From positions 96,841 to 160,840 of the forward strand of contig CACYHW010000011.1 of assembly GCA_902774335.1 (NCBI GenBank): a stretch of 64,000 nt of DNA. Reading direction: 5' to 3'. Positions 37,807 through 47,610 of this stretch are shown here, in pieces; position 1 is the first letter of the stretch; each line of letters begins with the position of its first letter. Made by a program: the position numbers and the translations under genes. The stretch is from an uncultured Bacteroidales bacterium (GTDB lineage: Bacteria > Bacteroidota > Bacteroidia > Bacteroidales > Bacteroidaceae). Under the pieces are notes generated by a model, which saw nothing but the letters and a program-made list of their open reading frames with translations, was not told where the DNA came from and did no database searches.

Positions 37807-40146
37807 ATGAAGAGAAAGATCCTGTTTTACGCTCTGTCAGCCCTGCTGCTTGTGTCGTGCAAGCAAAAGAGTGAGGGCACTAAGCTTTATTGGTGTTATT
37901 ACGAGCCCGTAGAGAAGAAAGTCGAGGCTGTCCTCAAGGATATGACCCTGGACGAGAAGATCGGTCAGATGCTGCAGCTCAACCTGCCGCAGATAGGCCA
38001 CACAGACCGTCAGGGCAAGTTTGTGATCGATGATGACAAGCTTGAGGAGGTAATAGGCAAGTATAAGGTAGGTTCACTCCTGAACACACCTCAAACCATC
38101 CCTCCCACACCCCAGGAATGGGCAGTCATTGTCAAGAAGATTCAGGACAAGTCCATGGAGGTGCTGGGTATCCCCTGTCTTATCGGACTTGACCAGAACC
38201 ACGGTACCACATACACCAGCGGCGGTACACTCTTTCCGCAGAACATCAATATGGCCGCCACGTTCAACCGTAGTGCCACACGCAAGGCTGCTGAGATAAC
38301 CGCCTATGAGACACGTGCCAGCAACGTACCCTGGACATTCTGCCCCACTCTTGACCTTAGCCGCAACCAGCTATGGTCACGCTGCTGGGAGAATTTTGGT
38401 GAGGATGCATATCTGAATGCCGCCATGGGCTTTTCGGCTGTGGAAGGATTCCAGGGTGCCCCCAACGGTATCGACAAATACCATATCTCAGTATCTCTCA
38501 AGCATTACATGGGTTACGGTGTTCCCGTATCGGGTAAGGACCGTACTCCCGCCATCATCAACCCCATGGAACTGCGTGAAAAGTTCTTCCAGCCCTATCT
38601 GGCCGGTATCACTGCAGGTGCCCTTAACGTGATGGTCAACTCAGGAATGGTGAACGGTGTCATGACTCATGCCAACCATGAGCTGCTCACCGTATGGCTC
38701 AAGGAGCAGACCGGCTGGGATGGCATGGTGCTCACCGACTGGGCCGATATTGACAACCTCTACAACCGTGACAAGGTTGCCAAGGACAAGAAAGACGCCA
38801 TACGTCAGGCCATCAATGCCGGTATCGACATGTCAATGGACCCCTATAGCCTGCAGTTCTGCGACCTGCTCAAGGAGCTTGTCGAGGAGGGTCAGGTTCC
38901 CATGAGCCGTATCGACGATGCCGTACGCCGTATCCTGCGCATGAAAGTGCGTCTGGGACTGTTTGAGCAGCCCTTTATGGATCTGGCCGATTATCCCGAC
39001 TTTGGAAGCGAAAAGCATGCCGAGGTTGCCCTCCATGCTGCCGAAGAGAGTATGGTTCTGCTCAAGAACGACGGTATTCTCCCCATTGCAAAGGGCAAGA
39101 AGATACTCCTGACCGGTCCCAACGCCAACAGCATGCGTTGTCTGGACGGTGGCTGGAGCTACTCCTGGCAGGGTGATATGGCCGATGTATGCGCCGCACA
39201 GTACAACACCATATACGAGGCAATGGTCAATAAGTTCGGTGCCGCCAACGTGATTCTGGAGCAGGGCGTCAAGTATACCCGCGGAGCCACCTTCGAGGCC
39301 GAGGCCAAGCCCGAGATCGAGAAAGCCGTTGCAGCAGCCCGCAAGGCCGATATCATCATTGCCTGCATCGGTGAGAACTCCTACTGCGAGACTCCCGGTA
39401 ACATATCGGACCTGACACTCTCCAAGAACCAGCGTGACCTTGTCAAGGCACTTGCTGCTACCGGCAAGCCCATCATTCTGGTGCTCAACGAGGGACGTCC
39501 CCGTATCATTGCCGATATCGAGCCCCTGGCAAACGCCATTACCGACATCATGCTGCCGGGTAACTACGGCGGTGACGCTCTGGCCAACCTGCTGGCCGGC
39601 GATGCCAACTTCAGCGGCCGACTGCCCTTTACCTACCCCAAGGAGGTTCATTCACTCATCACATACGACTACAAGCCTTGCCAGGAGGTTGACAAGATGG
39701 CCGGAGCCTATGACTATGATGCTGTTGTATCAGTACAGTGGCCTTTCGGTCAGGGTAAGAGCTACACTACCTTCAAGTACTCCAACCTCAGGGCAAGCCG
39801 TGACCGTATCGTAGCCAACGGACTGGTCCGTTTCAGCGTTGATGTCACCAACACAGGTAATGTAGCCGGTATGGAGAGCGTGCTGCTCTTTACCAGCGAC
39901 CTGATTGCCACCGTTTCGCCCGATGTGCGCCGTCTGCGTCAGTTTGCTAAGGTAGAGTTGGCTCCCGGTGAGACCAAGACCGTTGATCTGGATGTTCCCA
40001 TGAACGATTTCGCATATGTCGGCCCGGACGGAAAGTGGATTCTCGAGGAGGGTGATTTCAAGATTCAGGTTGGAACCGAGACAATGATTCTGAACTGCCC
40101 CGAGACACATAAGTTTGAGGAGCCCAATATCCACTACATTCATTAA
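37807..40146 (+). CDS. Glycoside hydrolase family 3 lipoprotein
   Basis: Predicted beta-glucosidase or beta-xylosidase, exported. The 779-residue protein starts with a lipoprotein signal ([18 protein letters not shown], cysteine 18). The GH3 N-terminal barrel is followed by the catalytic nucleophile Asp311 in [11 protein letters not shown], the second alpha/beta domain ([26 protein letters not shown]-like [14 protein letters not shown]) and a C-terminal fibronectin-III-like domain ([17 protein letters not shown]). This is the BglX arrangement. The GH43 gene follows in the same direction after 88 bases with its own -7 box. Confidence 0.93.
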   Translation: MKRKILFYALSALLLVSCKQKSEGTKLYWCYYEPVEKKVEAVLKDMTLDEKIGQMLQLNLPQIGHTDRQGKFVIDDDKLEEVIGKYKVGSLLNTPQTIPPTPQEWAVIVKKIQDKSMEVLGIPCLIGLDQNHGTTYTSGGTLFPQNINMAATFNRSATRKAAEITAYETRASNVPWTFCPTLDLSRNQLWSRCWENFGEDAYLNAAMGFSAVEGFQGAPNGIDKYHISVSLKHYMGYGVPVSGKDRTPAIINPMELREKFFQPYLAGITAGALNVMVNSGMVNGVMTHANHELLTVWLKEQTGWDGMVLTDWADIDNLYNRDKVAKDKKDAIRQAINAGIDMSMDPYSLQFCDLLKELVEEGQVPMSRIDDAVRRILRMKVRLGLFEQPFMDLADYPDFGSEKHAEVALHAAEESMVLLKNDGILPIAKGKKILLTGPNANSMRCLDGGWSYSWQGDMADVCAAQYNTIYEAMVNKFGAANVILEQGVKYTRGATFEAEAKPEIEKAVAAARKADIIIACIGENSYCETPGNISDLTLSKNQRDLVKALAATGKPIILVLNEGRPRIIADIEPLANAITDIMLPGNYGGDALANLLAGDANFSGRLPFTYPKEVHSLITYDYKPCQEVDKMAGAYDYDAVVSVQWPFGQGKSYTTFKYSNLRASRDRIVANGLVRFSVDVTNTGNVAGMESVLLFTSDLIATVSPDVRRLRQFAKVELAPGETKTVDLDVPMNDFAYVGPDGKWILEEGDFKIQVGTETMILNCPETHKFEEPNIHYIH

Positions 40147-40234
40147 AAAATGAGCCGAAAGGCGTTTAACTTTTTACTATTTTTGCAATCTAATAGAAAG
40201 TTGAACAAATAACCAAGTAACCAATTATTATAAA

Positions 40235-42388
40235 ATGACAGCCAATAGACTTTTCAGAAGCATCATGCTGCTCTTGGCATGTGCTTTGGTTCTGTCAACA
40301 CAGAACCTCAACGCTGCGAAAAAGGCCAAGGATGGCCAGGTTAAGGCTTCACAGCGTTTTGTGCATAACTACGGCGGACGCGGTAACCCCTATCTGCCCC
40401 TTTGGGAGCATGTACCCGACGGCGAGCCCAAGGTATTCGAGGATCCCGACCGTCCCGGCCACTACCGCGCATATATCATCGGCTCACACGACGTAAGTGC
40501 CAACCGCTACTGCGGTCCCGATATCCGTATCTGGTCTGCTCCCGTTGAGAACCTGAACGAGTGGCGTGACGACGGCCCTGTATTCACATATCAGGCAGCC
40601 AACGGACGCTGGGACGTAATGTACGCTCCTGACCTTGTTGAGGTTATCGAGAAGGACGCCAAGGGCAAGGACAAGAAGGTCTATTATCTCTATCCCCACA
40701 GCCGCGGTCCCCGTCGTGAGGCTATGGTCTGCAAGGGTGACCGTCCCGACGGCCCCTTCACTCCACTCAACCTTGACGAGAACGGTGCCGCCATCGAGGG
40801 CAGCTGCATAGGTTTCGACCCCTCTGTATTCATTCAGAAGGTGACCGATAAGGACGATCCCGACTATGCAAAGGGCTTCCGTGCATACGCATTCTGGGGC
40901 TTCCAGCACTCAACAGGTGCACAGCTCGACCAGGAAACTATGTACTCAGTACGTCCCGGCACAGAGCGTGTTGATCCCCTGCTCCCCGCCAGCTCAAGCT
41001 ACGGCCGCGTACGCGGTCCTCAGGATGCAGCCAGCTATCCTGCTCTGGCCGAGGGTCAGAATCCCGGTGACTTCAACTTCTTCGAGGCTTCATCCATCCG
41101 TCAGGTTGGTAACAAGTACGTGATGATATTCTCAGGTTACTCAGGTCCTGACTACGGTCTGGGTTCAACCAACTCAGCCCTGCGTTACTGCTACGGCGAT
41201 TCTCCTCTGGGTCCCTGGAAGAGCGGCGGTGTAGCTGTTGACTCACGCGGTCCTATCCTCAACGAGGACGGCAGCAAGCTCATCACAGCTAACTTTGCTC
41301 ACAACACCCACGGCAGCATCGAGCAGATCAACGGCCAGTGGTACATATTCTATCATCGTCCTCCGAGAGGCAACGGTAACGCCCGTCAGGCTATGGTTGC
41401 TCCCGTTAAGATTACATGGGACGAGAAACCCGTATCAGAGGGCGGTAAGGTGGTCATCACTGGTTACGATCCCTATGCTCCCGATGAGGTTTGGACAGCC
41501 AAGGCTTCCAACGGTGACGAGTACACCGGTGCCGAGGTTACATCCGAGGGCTTCAACATCTTCGGTCTTCCCCCCTACGCTTACTATTCAGCAGGTTACG
41601 CATGCGTATTCATGAATAAGGACGGCGGTCAGAACCGTAACTCACTCCAGGACAACTGGGATATCTGGAACAACGAGCAGATCTGCAACGTTGACGCCGG
41701 CGATATCATCGGTTACAAGTACTTCGGTCTGGGTGGCCTCAAGAAGGATACCAAGGGTATCGAGGCATTCGACGGCACTACCTCCAAGCAGCATTCATCA
41801 TTCAACGTCTGGTTCAAGAGAACTACCGGAGAGGGCGGTATCAACATCAAGGTTATGATGGACGGTCCCTGGAAGAACGATGTATGGAAGGGTAAGGAGA
41901 TCGGTAAGATCAAGATTCCTGCAAACTCTCCTGTTGACGATGTTCAGAAGTATACTATCGACGTATCTGAGTTTGTTGACGATATCGAGGGCAAGCACGC
42001 CATCTATCTGGTATTCGACGCTGCTACAGACGGTGCTATCGGCCAGTTCTACGGTTGCGGATTCAACACCAAGACCACTTCACTCAAGCGCCCCAAGCCT
42101 CCTGTGCTTAACGTAACTATCGGCGGAAAGGCTATTGAGCTGCCTACCGAGCCTATCCACTCAAATGACGACAACGGTTATACCGATAACACTCACTATG
42201 AGATGGACTACAAGCTGGAGCCCGGCCAGAAGTCAAAGATTGCTGTAGAGTGCCTCTGGTCAACAATGCAGTTCTGGGTTGAGCAGATCAAGGGTGATGA
42301 GGGCACCGCTGTCATCACTGCCGAGTACCTCTTCCCCGGTACCACCAGCACTCAGACCAAGGTCTACAAGATCAATATCTCAAAGTAA
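40235..42388 (+). CDS. Glycoside hydrolase family 43 protein with C-terminal carbohydrate-binding domain
   Basis: A 717-residue secreted protein (signal MTANRLFRSIMLLLACALVL ending near NLNA). The five-bladed beta-propeller occupies about residues 40-410: GEPKVFEDPDRPGHYRAYI, WDVMYAPDLVEV, IGFDPSVFIQ and HGSIEQINGQWYIFYHRPPR, motifs of GH43 (arabinofuranosidases, xylosidases and related exo-enzymes). The C-terminal part (about 430-600) looks like a CBM6-type beta-sandwich, followed by an Ig-like tail. The exact activity is not readable. TATTTTTG at 40178-40185 may be the promoter. A strong terminator follows. Confidence 0.88.
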   Translation: MTANRLFRSIMLLLACALVLSTQNLNAAKKAKDGQVKASQRFVHNYGGRGNPYLPLWEHVPDGEPKVFEDPDRPGHYRAYIIGSHDVSANRYCGPDIRIWSAPVENLNEWRDDGPVFTYQAANGRWDVMYAPDLVEVIEKDAKGKDKKVYYLYPHSRGPRREAMVCKGDRPDGPFTPLNLDENGAAIEGSCIGFDPSVFIQKVTDKDDPDYAKGFRAYAFWGFQHSTGAQLDQETMYSVRPGTERVDPLLPASSSYGRVRGPQDAASYPALAEGQNPGDFNFFEASSIRQVGNKYVMIFSGYSGPDYGLGSTNSALRYCYGDSPLGPWKSGGVAVDSRGPILNEDGSKLITANFAHNTHGSIEQINGQWYIFYHRPPRGNGNARQAMVAPVKITWDEKPVSEGGKVVITGYDPYAPDEVWTAKASNGDEYTGAEVTSEGFNIFGLPPYAYYSAGYACVFMNKDGGQNRNSLQDNWDIWNNEQICNVDAGDIIGYKYFGLGGLKKDTKGIEAFDGTTSKQHSSFNVWFKRTTGEGGINIKVMMDGPWKNDVWKGKEIGKIKIPANSPVDDVQKYTIDVSEFVDDIEGKHAIYLVFDAATDGAIGQFYGCGFNTKTTSLKRPKPPVLNVTIGGKAIELPTEPIHSNDDNGYTDNTHYEMDYKLEPGQKSKIAVECLWSTMQFWVEQIKGDEGTAVITAEYLFPGTTSTQTKVYKINISK

Positions 42389-42406
42389 GGGATAGCAGAT
42401 AACAAA

Positions 42407-42440
42407 AATAAGGGTCGCGATTGCGACCCTTATTTTTTTT
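42407..42440. terminator. Strong bidirectional terminator, GH43 and tRNA-Ser
   Basis: Perfect 12-base stem AATAAGGGTCGC/GCGACCCTTATT with a four-base loop and a following T8 on the plus strand. On the minus strand it lies directly after the tRNA 3' end and has its own TTTGTT tail. Confidence 0.9.
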
Positions 42441-42441
42441 G

Positions 42442-42526
42442 CGGAAGAAGAGGGATTCGAACCCCCGGACCCGTGAAGGTCAACGGTTTTCAAGACCGCC
42501 GCATTCGACCACTCTGCCATCCTTCC
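42442..42526 (-). tRNA. tRNA-Ser (anticodon TGA)
   Basis: 85-base class II tRNA on the minus strand. The acceptor stem GGAAGGA pairs with TTCTTCC (one G-T), discriminator G. The anticodon loop CTTGAAA gives TGA, reading UCA-type serine codons. A long variable arm (TTGACCTTCACGGGTCC region) and the T loop GGTTCGAATCC are present. CCA is not encoded. Confidence 0.96.
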
Positions 42527-42623
42527 TAAAAGCGCTGCAAAGGTGGAGATTTTTTTTTGAAACAGCAAGCACTCTCCCACTTTTTTGATTACTTTGCAGA
42601 AAAAATAACCCAATATTTATAAT

Positions 42624-43982
42624 ATGGACAAGAATAAGGTTACGGAGTTCATTAGACATCGGGTGCTGGAGAGATTTGCCTTGGGGGCCGATGCGGCATC
42701 GCAGGAGGAGGTTAATTCCAATATCCATAAGGGAATAATGATTCGGGGCACAAATCTTTGGGTCCTGATATTCGCCATATTCATTGCATCGCTGGGTCTT
42801 AACACCAACTCGACGGCAGTTATCATCGGCGCCATGCTTATATCCCCGCTTATGGGTCCTATCATCGGCATGGGTTATTCCATGGGTGTGTATGATTTCA
42901 ACCTGCTCAAGGAATCACTGCGTAACTTCCTGTTCATGATTGTGGTAAGCCTTATCACATCGGCCGTATTCTTTACGCTTCCGCTTATCACATCCACCCA
43001 GAGCGAGTTGCTGGCACGTACGCAGCCTACTACATACGATATTCTGATTGCACTATTCGGCGGTCTGGCCGGCATGGTTGCCCAGACACGTAAGGACCGC
43101 ACCGGTACCGTTATTCCTGGTGTGGCCATTGCAACCGCCCTTATGCCCCCACTCTGCACGGTTGGCTACGGACTGGCTACATTCCAGTTCCGCTTTATGC
43201 TGGGTGCGCTGTATCTGTTTACCATAAACTCCATTTTCATTGCGCTGGCATCGTTCATAGTAACCCGTGTAATGAAATTCAAGATGATAGGTGAACTGGA
43301 GCCCGACAAACTCAAGAAACTCAAGAGCGCGATGGTTGCAGTCATCATTATCGTGACCCTGCCCAGCGTTCTGATAGCCATCTCAATCATACAGAGGTCA
43401 GCATTCGAGAACAACTACCGGAATTTTGTGAACGAGGCTTTCAAGTATGACAACACCTTTGTTGTTGAGTCAACATATGAGTACAATGCCAACCCGCGCA
43501 AGCAGTCTGTGATTGAGGTACGTCTGTTCGGCGAGCCCCTGTCGGAGAACGTGATAAACAACATACGCGGTCAGATGTCGAGCGTTTACCATCTGCCCAA
43601 GGTTGACCTGGTGGTGCGTCAGTCCAACCAGGAGGACGGCGGAATAGCCATCACGGCTCTGCAGAGCAACTACACCGAGATGCTCAACGAGAAGAACCGC
43701 CAGATTTCACATCTGCAGGAGCAACTTTCGTCCATACGTACGGCCGATACGCTTGCCGTGAGCAACATGACCCGTGAACTGGGCATATTCGTACCCGAGA
43801 TAAACGACATGTCGTTGCAGCGCCATATTTCATACAATACTGACGGCGCGGCCACTGATACATCATATATCTGCATCATCTCATTCCGGGATGGTACCGA
43901 TATACAGCCCAGAATAGATCTGATAAAAGACTGGCTCACCAAACGTGCCGATGCCACCAACATAAACATTCTTGTCAAGTAA
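42624..43982 (+). CDS. DUF389 family membrane protein
   Basis: A 452-residue inner-membrane protein of the DUF389 (TIGR00341/YhhN-unrelated) family. Five to six hydrophobic segments (residues about 45-215) include the family blocks STAVIIGAMLISPLMGPIIG and VIPGVAIATALMPPLCTVGY. These glycine/proline-rich helices resemble a transport or channel fold, but the function is not known. The C-terminal 200 residues are soluble with a short coiled coil (EKNRQISHLQEQLSSI). mutS2 starts 1 base after its stop, so they are co-transcribed. Confidence 0.88.
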   Translation: MDKNKVTEFIRHRVLERFALGADAASQEEVNSNIHKGIMIRGTNLWVLIFAIFIASLGLNTNSTAVIIGAMLISPLMGPIIGMGYSMGVYDFNLLKESLRNFLFMIVVSLITSAVFFTLPLITSTQSELLARTQPTTYDILIALFGGLAGMVAQTRKDRTGTVIPGVAIATALMPPLCTVGYGLATFQFRFMLGALYLFTINSIFIALASFIVTRVMKFKMIGELEPDKLKKLKSAMVAVIIIVTLPSVLIAISIIQRSAFENNYRNFVNEAFKYDNTFVVESTYEYNANPRKQSVIEVRLFGEPLSENVINNIRGQMSSVYHLPKVDLVVRQSNQEDGGIAITALQSNYTEMLNEKNRQISHLQEQLSSIRTADTLAVSNMTRELGIFVPEINDMSLQRHISYNTDGAATDTSYICIISFRDGTDIQPRIDLIKDWLTKRADATNINILVK

Positions 43983-43983
43983 G

Positions 43984-46524
43984 ATGATATATCCTGACAA
44001 TTTTGAACATAAGACAGGTTTTGACGAGATCAGACAGATGCTCGCCGACCGCTGCATATGCCCGCTGGGAGTCCAACTGGTTGATGATATGCAGTTTATG
44101 ACTGAGTTCCAGACCGTTGAGAAGTCGCTGGACCAGACCATGGAGTTTGTCAGGATACTCACCGAGGGCAAGTCGTTCCCCGATCAGAACTATCACGATC
44201 TGCGTGAGGCTCTCTCCCGCATCAAGGTGATAGGCACCTGGATGGACGAGACCGAGCTTCTGGGCCTCTGGCGTTCGCTTGAGACCATCAGCGGTATAGT
44301 TGACTTCCTGAACAAGGAGGAGAACCAGGGTCTCTACCCCAACCTGTCCGAACTTGCCGCAAGCGTAGCCGTATTCCCTGCCATCACACAGGGAATCAGC
44401 CACATACTCACCAAGTTCGGCAAACTCAAGGACAACGCAAGCCCGGAACTGTACCGCATACGCATGGATCTGGCCAACACATCGTTCAGCATCTCACGTA
44501 TCCTGAACGGCATACTCAAGCAGGCCCAGACCGACGGTTATGTGGATAAGGACGCCGCTCCCACCATGCGTGACGGCCGATTGGTGCTTCCCGTGGCTCC
44601 CGGACTCAAACGCAAGATACGCGGCATAGTCCACAACGAGTCGGCATCGGGCAAAACCGTCTTTATCGAGCCCGAGGAGGTGGTCGAGGCCAATAACCGC
44701 ATCCGTGAGCTTGAGGCCGATGAGCGCCGCGAGGTGACCCGTATCCTGATTGCATTCACCGATTCCATACGTCCCGAAATACCCTCAATACTTGAGTCCT
44801 ACGCCTTTATGGCGCAGATTGACTTTATCCGTGCCAAGGCGCGTCTGACCATCGATTTCGATGCCTGCAAGCCCATTCTGGAGCGCAAGACCGTTGTCGA
44901 CTGGGTTCAGGCCGTGCATCCGCTGCTCAAGCTCTCGCTTGCCAAGCATGACAAGAGCGTGGTTCCCCTGGATATCGATCTGGACTCCAAGAACAGCATC
45001 CTGCTTATATCTGGCCCCAACGCCGGCGGTAAATCCGTCTGCCTCAAGACCGTGGGACTGCTGCAGTACATGCTTCAGTGCGGTATTCCGGTGCCCATGC
45101 GCCCCAACAGCCACGCTGGCATATTCAAGAGCATATTCATTGACATTGGCGACGAGCAGAGCATCGACGATGACCTGTCCACCTACTCCAGCCATCTGCT
45201 CAACATGAAGAACATGCTCCGTAATGCCGATAACCGCAGCCTTATCCTTATCGATGAGTTCGGTAGCGGCACGGAGCCCGGTATAGGCGGCGCTATTGCC
45301 GAGGCTGTCCTGTCGCGTTTCAATAAGAACCGCGTATTTGGCATCATAACCACTCACTATCAGAATCTTAAGCATTTTGCCGACGGCAACGAGGGCATAC
45401 GCAACGGCGCCATGCTCTACGACCGCCACCTGATGCAGCCCCTATACATACTGCAGATTGGCAACCCCGGCAGCTCGTTTGCCGTCGAGATTGCGCGCAA
45501 GATAGGTCTGCCTGAGGATGTGATCGAGGATGCAACGCAGATTGTAGGCCGCGATTACGTTAATGCCGATAAGTACCTACAGGATATTGTACGCGACAAG
45601 CGTTACTGGGAGAACAAGCGCCAGAACGTGCATCAGCTGGAAAAGCAGCTGGACCAGCAGATCGAGCAGCACCGTCAGGAACTTGAATCGCTGCAGAAAG
45701 AGCGCAAGTCAATCATACGTGAGGCCAAGGAGCGAGCCGATCAGCTCATCCAGGACTCCAACGCCATGATTGAGAACACCATACGCACCATCAAGGAGGC
45801 TCAGGCCGATAAGGAACTCACCCGTCTGGCACGTCAGGAACTCACCGAGTTCAAGGAGGCTATCGATGACCGTCAGGCTAATACCGAGCAGGAACTCAAG
45901 ATCCAGCGCAAGATGGAGCGCATCCGTCAGAGCCAGGAACGCCGTGAGCAGCGCAAACGCGACAAAGTCCTCCGCCCCACTCAACCCTCACCTTCTTTGA
46001 ATACGGAGAAATCCGAGAATTCCGATAATTCTCAATTCTCCATTCTCCATTCTCAATTTAAATTCAAGGTTGGTGACACCGTCCGTCTGGCCGGCCAAAC
46101 CCAGGTTGGTGAAGTGATATCGGTCAACAAGAACGATATAACGGTTGCATTCGGCCAGATAACCACATCGGTCAAAGCCAACCGCTTAGAGCCCGCCCAG
46201 CCCGTCAAGGCCCAGGATGTCCGCACCGCCACATACGTAAGCAAGCAGACACACGACGACATCTACAACCGCAAGCTTGCCTTCAAGCCCGATATCGATG
46301 TCCGCGGCATGCGCGGTGACGAGGCTATACAGACTGTGATGCACTTTATTGACGACGCCACGCTGATTGGCATGAGCCGCGTGCGTATCCTGCACGGCAC
46401 CGGTAACGGCATACTGCGCAACCTTATCCGCCAGTACCTCCACACCGTACCCGCCGTCAAGGACTACCACGACGAGCACATACAGTTTGGCGGTCATGGT
46501 ATTACGGTTGTTGATATAGGGTAA
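43984..46524 (+). CDS. mutS2: MutS2 endonuclease with in-frame repeat insertion
   Basis: MutS2 binds branched DNA and stalled or collided ribosomes. The 846-residue protein has the MutS core (clamp coiled coils), a Walker A LISGPNAGGKSVCLKT, Walker B LILIDEFGSGTEP, a long coiled coil (about 520-670) and a C-terminal Smr nuclease domain (DVRGMRGDEAIQ, ILHGTGNGIL). Between coiled coil and KOW-like segment, residues NSQFSILHSQFKF are encoded by AT-rich heptads (46027-46064) of the same kind as in intergenic repeat F3. Start ATG 43984; the longer TTG frame overlaps the previous gene. The stop is followed directly by an F3 copy. Confidence 0.95.
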   Translation: MIYPDNFEHKTGFDEIRQMLADRCICPLGVQLVDDMQFMTEFQTVEKSLDQTMEFVRILTEGKSFPDQNYHDLREALSRIKVIGTWMDETELLGLWRSLETISGIVDFLNKEENQGLYPNLSELAASVAVFPAITQGISHILTKFGKLKDNASPELYRIRMDLANTSFSISRILNGILKQAQTDGYVDKDAAPTMRDGRLVLPVAPGLKRKIRGIVHNESASGKTVFIEPEEVVEANNRIRELEADERREVTRILIAFTDSIRPEIPSILESYAFMAQIDFIRAKARLTIDFDACKPILERKTVVDWVQAVHPLLKLSLAKHDKSVVPLDIDLDSKNSILLISGPNAGGKSVCLKTVGLLQYMLQCGIPVPMRPNSHAGIFKSIFIDIGDEQSIDDDLSTYSSHLLNMKNMLRNADNRSLILIDEFGSGTEPGIGGAIAEAVLSRFNKNRVFGIITTHYQNLKHFADGNEGIRNGAMLYDRHLMQPLYILQIGNPGSSFAVEIARKIGLPEDVIEDATQIVGRDYVNADKYLQDIVRDKRYWENKRQNVHQLEKQLDQQIEQHRQELESLQKERKSIIREAKERADQLIQDSNAMIENTIRTIKEAQADKELTRLARQELTEFKEAIDDRQANTEQELKIQRKMERIRQSQERREQRKRDKVLRPTQPSPSLNTEKSENSDNSQFSILHSQFKFKVGDTVRLAGQTQVGEVISVNKNDITVAFGQITTSVKANRLEPAQPVKAQDVRTATYVSKQTHDDIYNRKLAFKPDIDVRGMRGDEAIQTVMHFIDDATLIGMSRVRILHGTGNGILRNLIRQYLHTVPAVKDYHDEHIQFGGHGITVVDIG

Positions 46525-46695
46525 TTGAGAATTGAAAAGTGAGAATTCTTTCAGTCGCTTCGCTTTGTGAAGGTTTAGCTCGACGGCCCCGGAGGGGGAA
46601 AGTCAAAGCGTCCCTTCGGGCCGAGCGGAGAATTGAAAATTAAAAAAACGCACCGCATGGTCAATTCTCAATTCTAAATTCTAAATTCTCAATTT
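46525..46695 (+). repeat. Repeat F3, copy ii, filling the mutS2-nfo gap
   Basis: Heptads (TTGAGAATTGAAAAGTGAG), then the F3 core TTTCAGTCGCTTCGCTTTGT, an insertion of about 40 bases not present in the other copies (GGTTTAGCTCGACGGCCCCG and following), the end of the core (AAGCGTCCCTTCGGGCCGAG) and opposite-sense heptads up to the nfo ATG at 46696. The whole gap between the two genes is this repeat. Confidence 0.8.
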
Positions 46696-47529
46696 ATGAA
46701 ACATATCGGTCCACACGTATCAGCTTCCGGGGGCGTTTTCAACGCTCCCATCAACGCAGTTTCTGTTGGGGCATCGGCCTTTGCACTGTTTACCAAGAAC
46801 CAGCGTCAGTGGTTCAGCACACCTCTGCAACAAACTGAAATTGAAAGGTTTAAGGCCGGGGTCTTAAAGTCCGGAATCGAGGCCCGATACATACTTCCTC
46901 ATGACAGTTACCTGATCAATCTGGGCAGTCCGGACCCCGAGGGTTTGGAGAAATCACGTGCCTCATTCCTGGAGGAGATGCAGCGCTGCGAGCAGTTGGG
47001 ACTCACCATGCTCAACTTCCACCCCGGCAGCCATCTCAAGCAGATTACTCCCGAGGAGTGCATGGACCGCATAGCCGAGAGCATCAACATCACTTTGAAG
47101 AAGACCAAAGGTGTAACTGCAGTAATTGAAAACACTGCCGGACAGGGCTCAAACATCGGTTTCGCCTTCTGGCAGATCAAACGAATAATAGACGGAGTCA
47201 ACGATAAGAGCCGCGTGGGAGTCTGCATCGACACCTGCCACACCTACACCGCCGGCTACGACCTCAAGAACGCCTACGAGAGCGTCTGGGAGGAGTTTGA
47301 CAACGAAATTGGTATGGAATACCTGCGAGCCATTCACCTGAACGACAGCAAAAAGGAACTGGGAACCCGCGTAGACCGCCACGACTCCATCGGACAAGGC
47401 TTCCTGGGCCTGGACTTCTTCAAAAAGATAATGCAAGACCCCAACCTGAACCACATCCCCTTCATCCTGGAAACCCCCGACGAATCCCTCTGGCCTGCTG
47501 AGATTAAGCTTCTGCACGAGTTGGAGTGA
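46696..47529 (+). CDS. nfo: Endonuclease IV
   Basis: AP endonuclease with a three-zinc TIM barrel, acting in base-excision repair. The 277-residue protein begins [17 protein letters not shown] and carries the metal-ligand motifs [53 protein letters not shown] with [11 protein letters not shown], and the C-terminal ILETPDES. All are intact. The leader is pure F3 repeat, and the last bases including part of the stop fall in an F4 palindrome. Confidence 0.97.
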   Translation: MKHIGPHVSASGGVFNAPINAVSVGASAFALFTKNQRQWFSTPLQQTEIERFKAGVLKSGIEARYILPHDSYLINLGSPDPEGLEKSRASFLEEMQRCEQLGLTMLNFHPGSHLKQITPEECMDRIAESINITLKKTKGVTAVIENTAGQGSNIGFAFWQIKRIIDGVNDKSRVGVCIDTCHTYTAGYDLKNAYESVWEEFDNEIGMEYLRAIHLNDSKKELGTRVDRHDSIGQGFLGLDFFKKIMQDPNLNHIPFILETPDESLWPAEIKLLHELE

Positions 47530-47605
47530 GAAGGTGACAAAGGGGACGGTTCTGTTTGGCTCGACTTCGCGAGCCAAACAGAACCGTCCCCTTTGTCACC
47601 TTCTC
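47528..47605. repeat. Perfect palindrome F4, copy 2
   Basis: Two perfect 36-base arms, GAGAAGGTGACAAAGGGGAC then GGTTCTGTTTGGCTCG and its complement, around a six-base loop. It overlaps the nfo stop and ends 5 bases before the stop of the converging regulator gene, so it can terminate both. Confidence 0.85.
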
Positions 47606-47610
47606 TCCTC

